This document shows, one piece after another, positions 7,293 through 8,376 of a DNA stretch of 8,376 bases. The position numbers and the translations under genes are program-made. This DNA is from Deltaproteobacteria bacterium. GTDB taxonomy: Bacteria > Desulfobacterota > Desulfobacteria > Desulfobacterales > ETH-SRB1. Position 1 is the stretch's first letter. The number at the start of each line of letters is the position of its first letter. The stretch spans positions 1 to 8,376 of the forward strand of contig QMMZ01000059.1 of assembly GCA_003647525.1 (NCBI GenBank). The letters run 5' to 3'. The notes beneath the pieces were generated by a model. That model was given only the letters and a program-made list of their open reading frames with translations, ran no database searches and was not told where the DNA came from.

Positions 7293-8376
7293 TTATTCCT
7301 TAATCCATTTACCACTTTTCATAACTTCTTTTTTCTGTGTGATTTTATAAAAGTAATTTCCAGAAGGAAGATTATCAGTATTTATCTGTGAGGATGAAGT
7401 AAACTTTTTTTCCAAAACCAATTTTCCATTTATATCAAATAATTGAACACAAAGATTTTCAATGGATGATTCAATTTTGATGAAATTTTTTCCCGGATTA
7501 GGGTAAACCAGAATATCAGTTTGTTCAAACGGAACAGGTGATGAAATATCGGTCAGCAAACCATTTTCATTCAATTTTAAAATGATGACATCAAAGTTTT
7601 GAGGCTCTCCCGGCACCCAATTATAAAAATCCAAATAGTTGGCAGCCAGCAGGCACCCTCCGTCTTCTGTTGCTATAGTATGAACTCCGTAATAGTAACC
7701 ATAACCACCATAAAAGCGGCTAAATAAAACTTCCCCTGTAAGGTTGGTTTTATAAAGTGCAATCCATCCATCATCATAAGGTAAGGTTTCAGAATTTTTT
7801 ACTCCACCCAGATATATAATGTCTGTTGTGATAAAATCGATACTATTTGCAAAATCATTTGTATCAAGCGTTCCATATGAATGTAAGAAATTGATCTGAT
7901 AATCTTCATCCAGCATTATTACTCCCATATCCCAGGGATTCATTGAAGGAGAACCCATTAAAAGTCCAATTTTTAAATAATGAAAATCATCAACAATCTT
8001 ATGCCGTTGTGGAAATGCATAAAAACTATCACTGATTTCTAAGGATAGCGTTGTATCCTTTTCAAAATCATTGTTGTATATGGTGCAATAGTAATAATCG
8101 AACACATAATACTTATTATTACCCGGTAATTCAATAATTGTTGGGGCAACTGTTAAAGTTGACGTGTCCAAAATAAATTCCAGTTCATTCCCTTCCATGT
8201 CAAATTTCCAGAAAAAAGTTTCACCGTCCGGCTCGTCAAAACTGTCCTTGCCGGTAAAAACGATATCACTGTTATGGTTGATGGTGAAATCGGTTACCAC
8301 TTCATCAATAGTATCCGAACCATGAAAACTATATTGGGTGATGTCCAGGTTTTGGTCGAGCCATAACAGGCACAAT
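7293..8376 (-). CDS. Secreted beta-propeller-like repeat protein with T9SS sorting domain, 5' partial
   Basis: The frame is open to the right edge. The TTG at 8375-8373 is most simply a Leu codon, so the signal peptide and probably much of the N-terminus are outside the window. The 360 visible residues contain loosely repeated units of the kind xDxWIALYKTNLTGEVLFSRFYGG followed by TEDGGCLLAANY. This is the pattern of Bacteroidota propeller proteins built from repeats like DGGY..AG..../D.WL.K.D..G. Units can be seen at about 22-62, 172-222 and 228-272. Asp boxes are absent, so the propeller type differs from that of the downstream gene. Residues about 287-360 are a T9SS type A sorting domain: ILVYPNPGKNFIKI, then LFDINGKLV, LPSGNYFYKI and a basic end, KSGKWIKE. 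The protein is thus predicted to be exported by the T9SS. Its ligand or activity is unknown. The 50-bp gap to the next gene permits an operon, although a separate promoter candidate lies there. Confidence 0.85.
   Translation of the reverse strand, partial: LCLLWLDQNLDITQYSFHGSDTIDEVVTDFTINHNSDIVFTGKDSFDEPDGETFFWKFDMEGNELEFILDTSTLTVAPTIIELPGNNKYYVFDYYYCTIYNNDFEKDTTLSLEISDSFYAFPQRHKIVDDFHYLKIGLLMGSPSMNPWDMGVIMLDEDYQINFLHSYGTLDTNDFANSIDFITTDIIYLGGVKNSETLPYDDGWIALYKTNLTGEVLFSRFYGGYGYYYGVHTIATEDGGCLLAANYLDFYNWVPGEPQNFDVIILKLNENGLLTDISSPVPFEQTDILVYPNPGKNFIKIESSIENLCVQLFDINGKLVLEKKFTSSSQINTDNLPSGNYFYKITQKKEVMKSGKWIKE

Overview
The window is an AT-rich stretch from a member of the Bacteroidota. Four things point there. 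The topoisomerase IV A subunit at the left end is of the long Bacteroidota ParC type. Two genes end in type IX secretion (T9SS, Por-type) sorting domains. Start codons lack Shine-Dalgarno sequences and have A/T-rich leaders. One upstream region carries a perfect TAnnTTTG -7 box. The flavodiiron protein suggests an anaerobic or microaerophilic lifestyle, so an anaerobic lineage near the Bacteroidales is a reasonable guess, but this is inference.

Left half, plus strand: parC (5' end cut by the window edge, bases 1-2343), then after 27 bp a complete A-type flavodiiron protein gene (2371-3576), then after 94 bp a lipoprotein gene of unknown function (3671-4498). The three genes point the same way, and the parC-flavodiiron spacing is short enough for shared transcription. 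The 94-bp gap holds a small hairpin with two competing foldings.

Middle, 4499-4608: a 110-bp spacer between converging genes. It contains seven copies of a 7-bp tandem repeat followed by a REP-like imperfect palindrome.

Right half, minus strand: two secreted beta-propeller proteins in tandem. The upstream one (7293-8376) is cut by the right edge. The downstream one (4609-7242) is a complete 877-residue Asp-box propeller protein. Both end in a T9SS type A sorting domain and are therefore predicted to be exported by the T9SS to the cell surface or medium. A promoter candidate lies in the 50 bp between them.

The genes do not form one obvious pathway: a chromosome-decatenating enzyme, an O2/NO-detoxifying enzyme, an orphan lipoprotein and two secreted surface proteins. 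I see no mobile element, CRISPR array, RNA gene or clear new defence or biosynthetic system. The best leads are a clamp-binding-like motif at the ParC C-terminus, the heptamer array plus palindrome in the convergent spacer, and the orphan lipoprotein.
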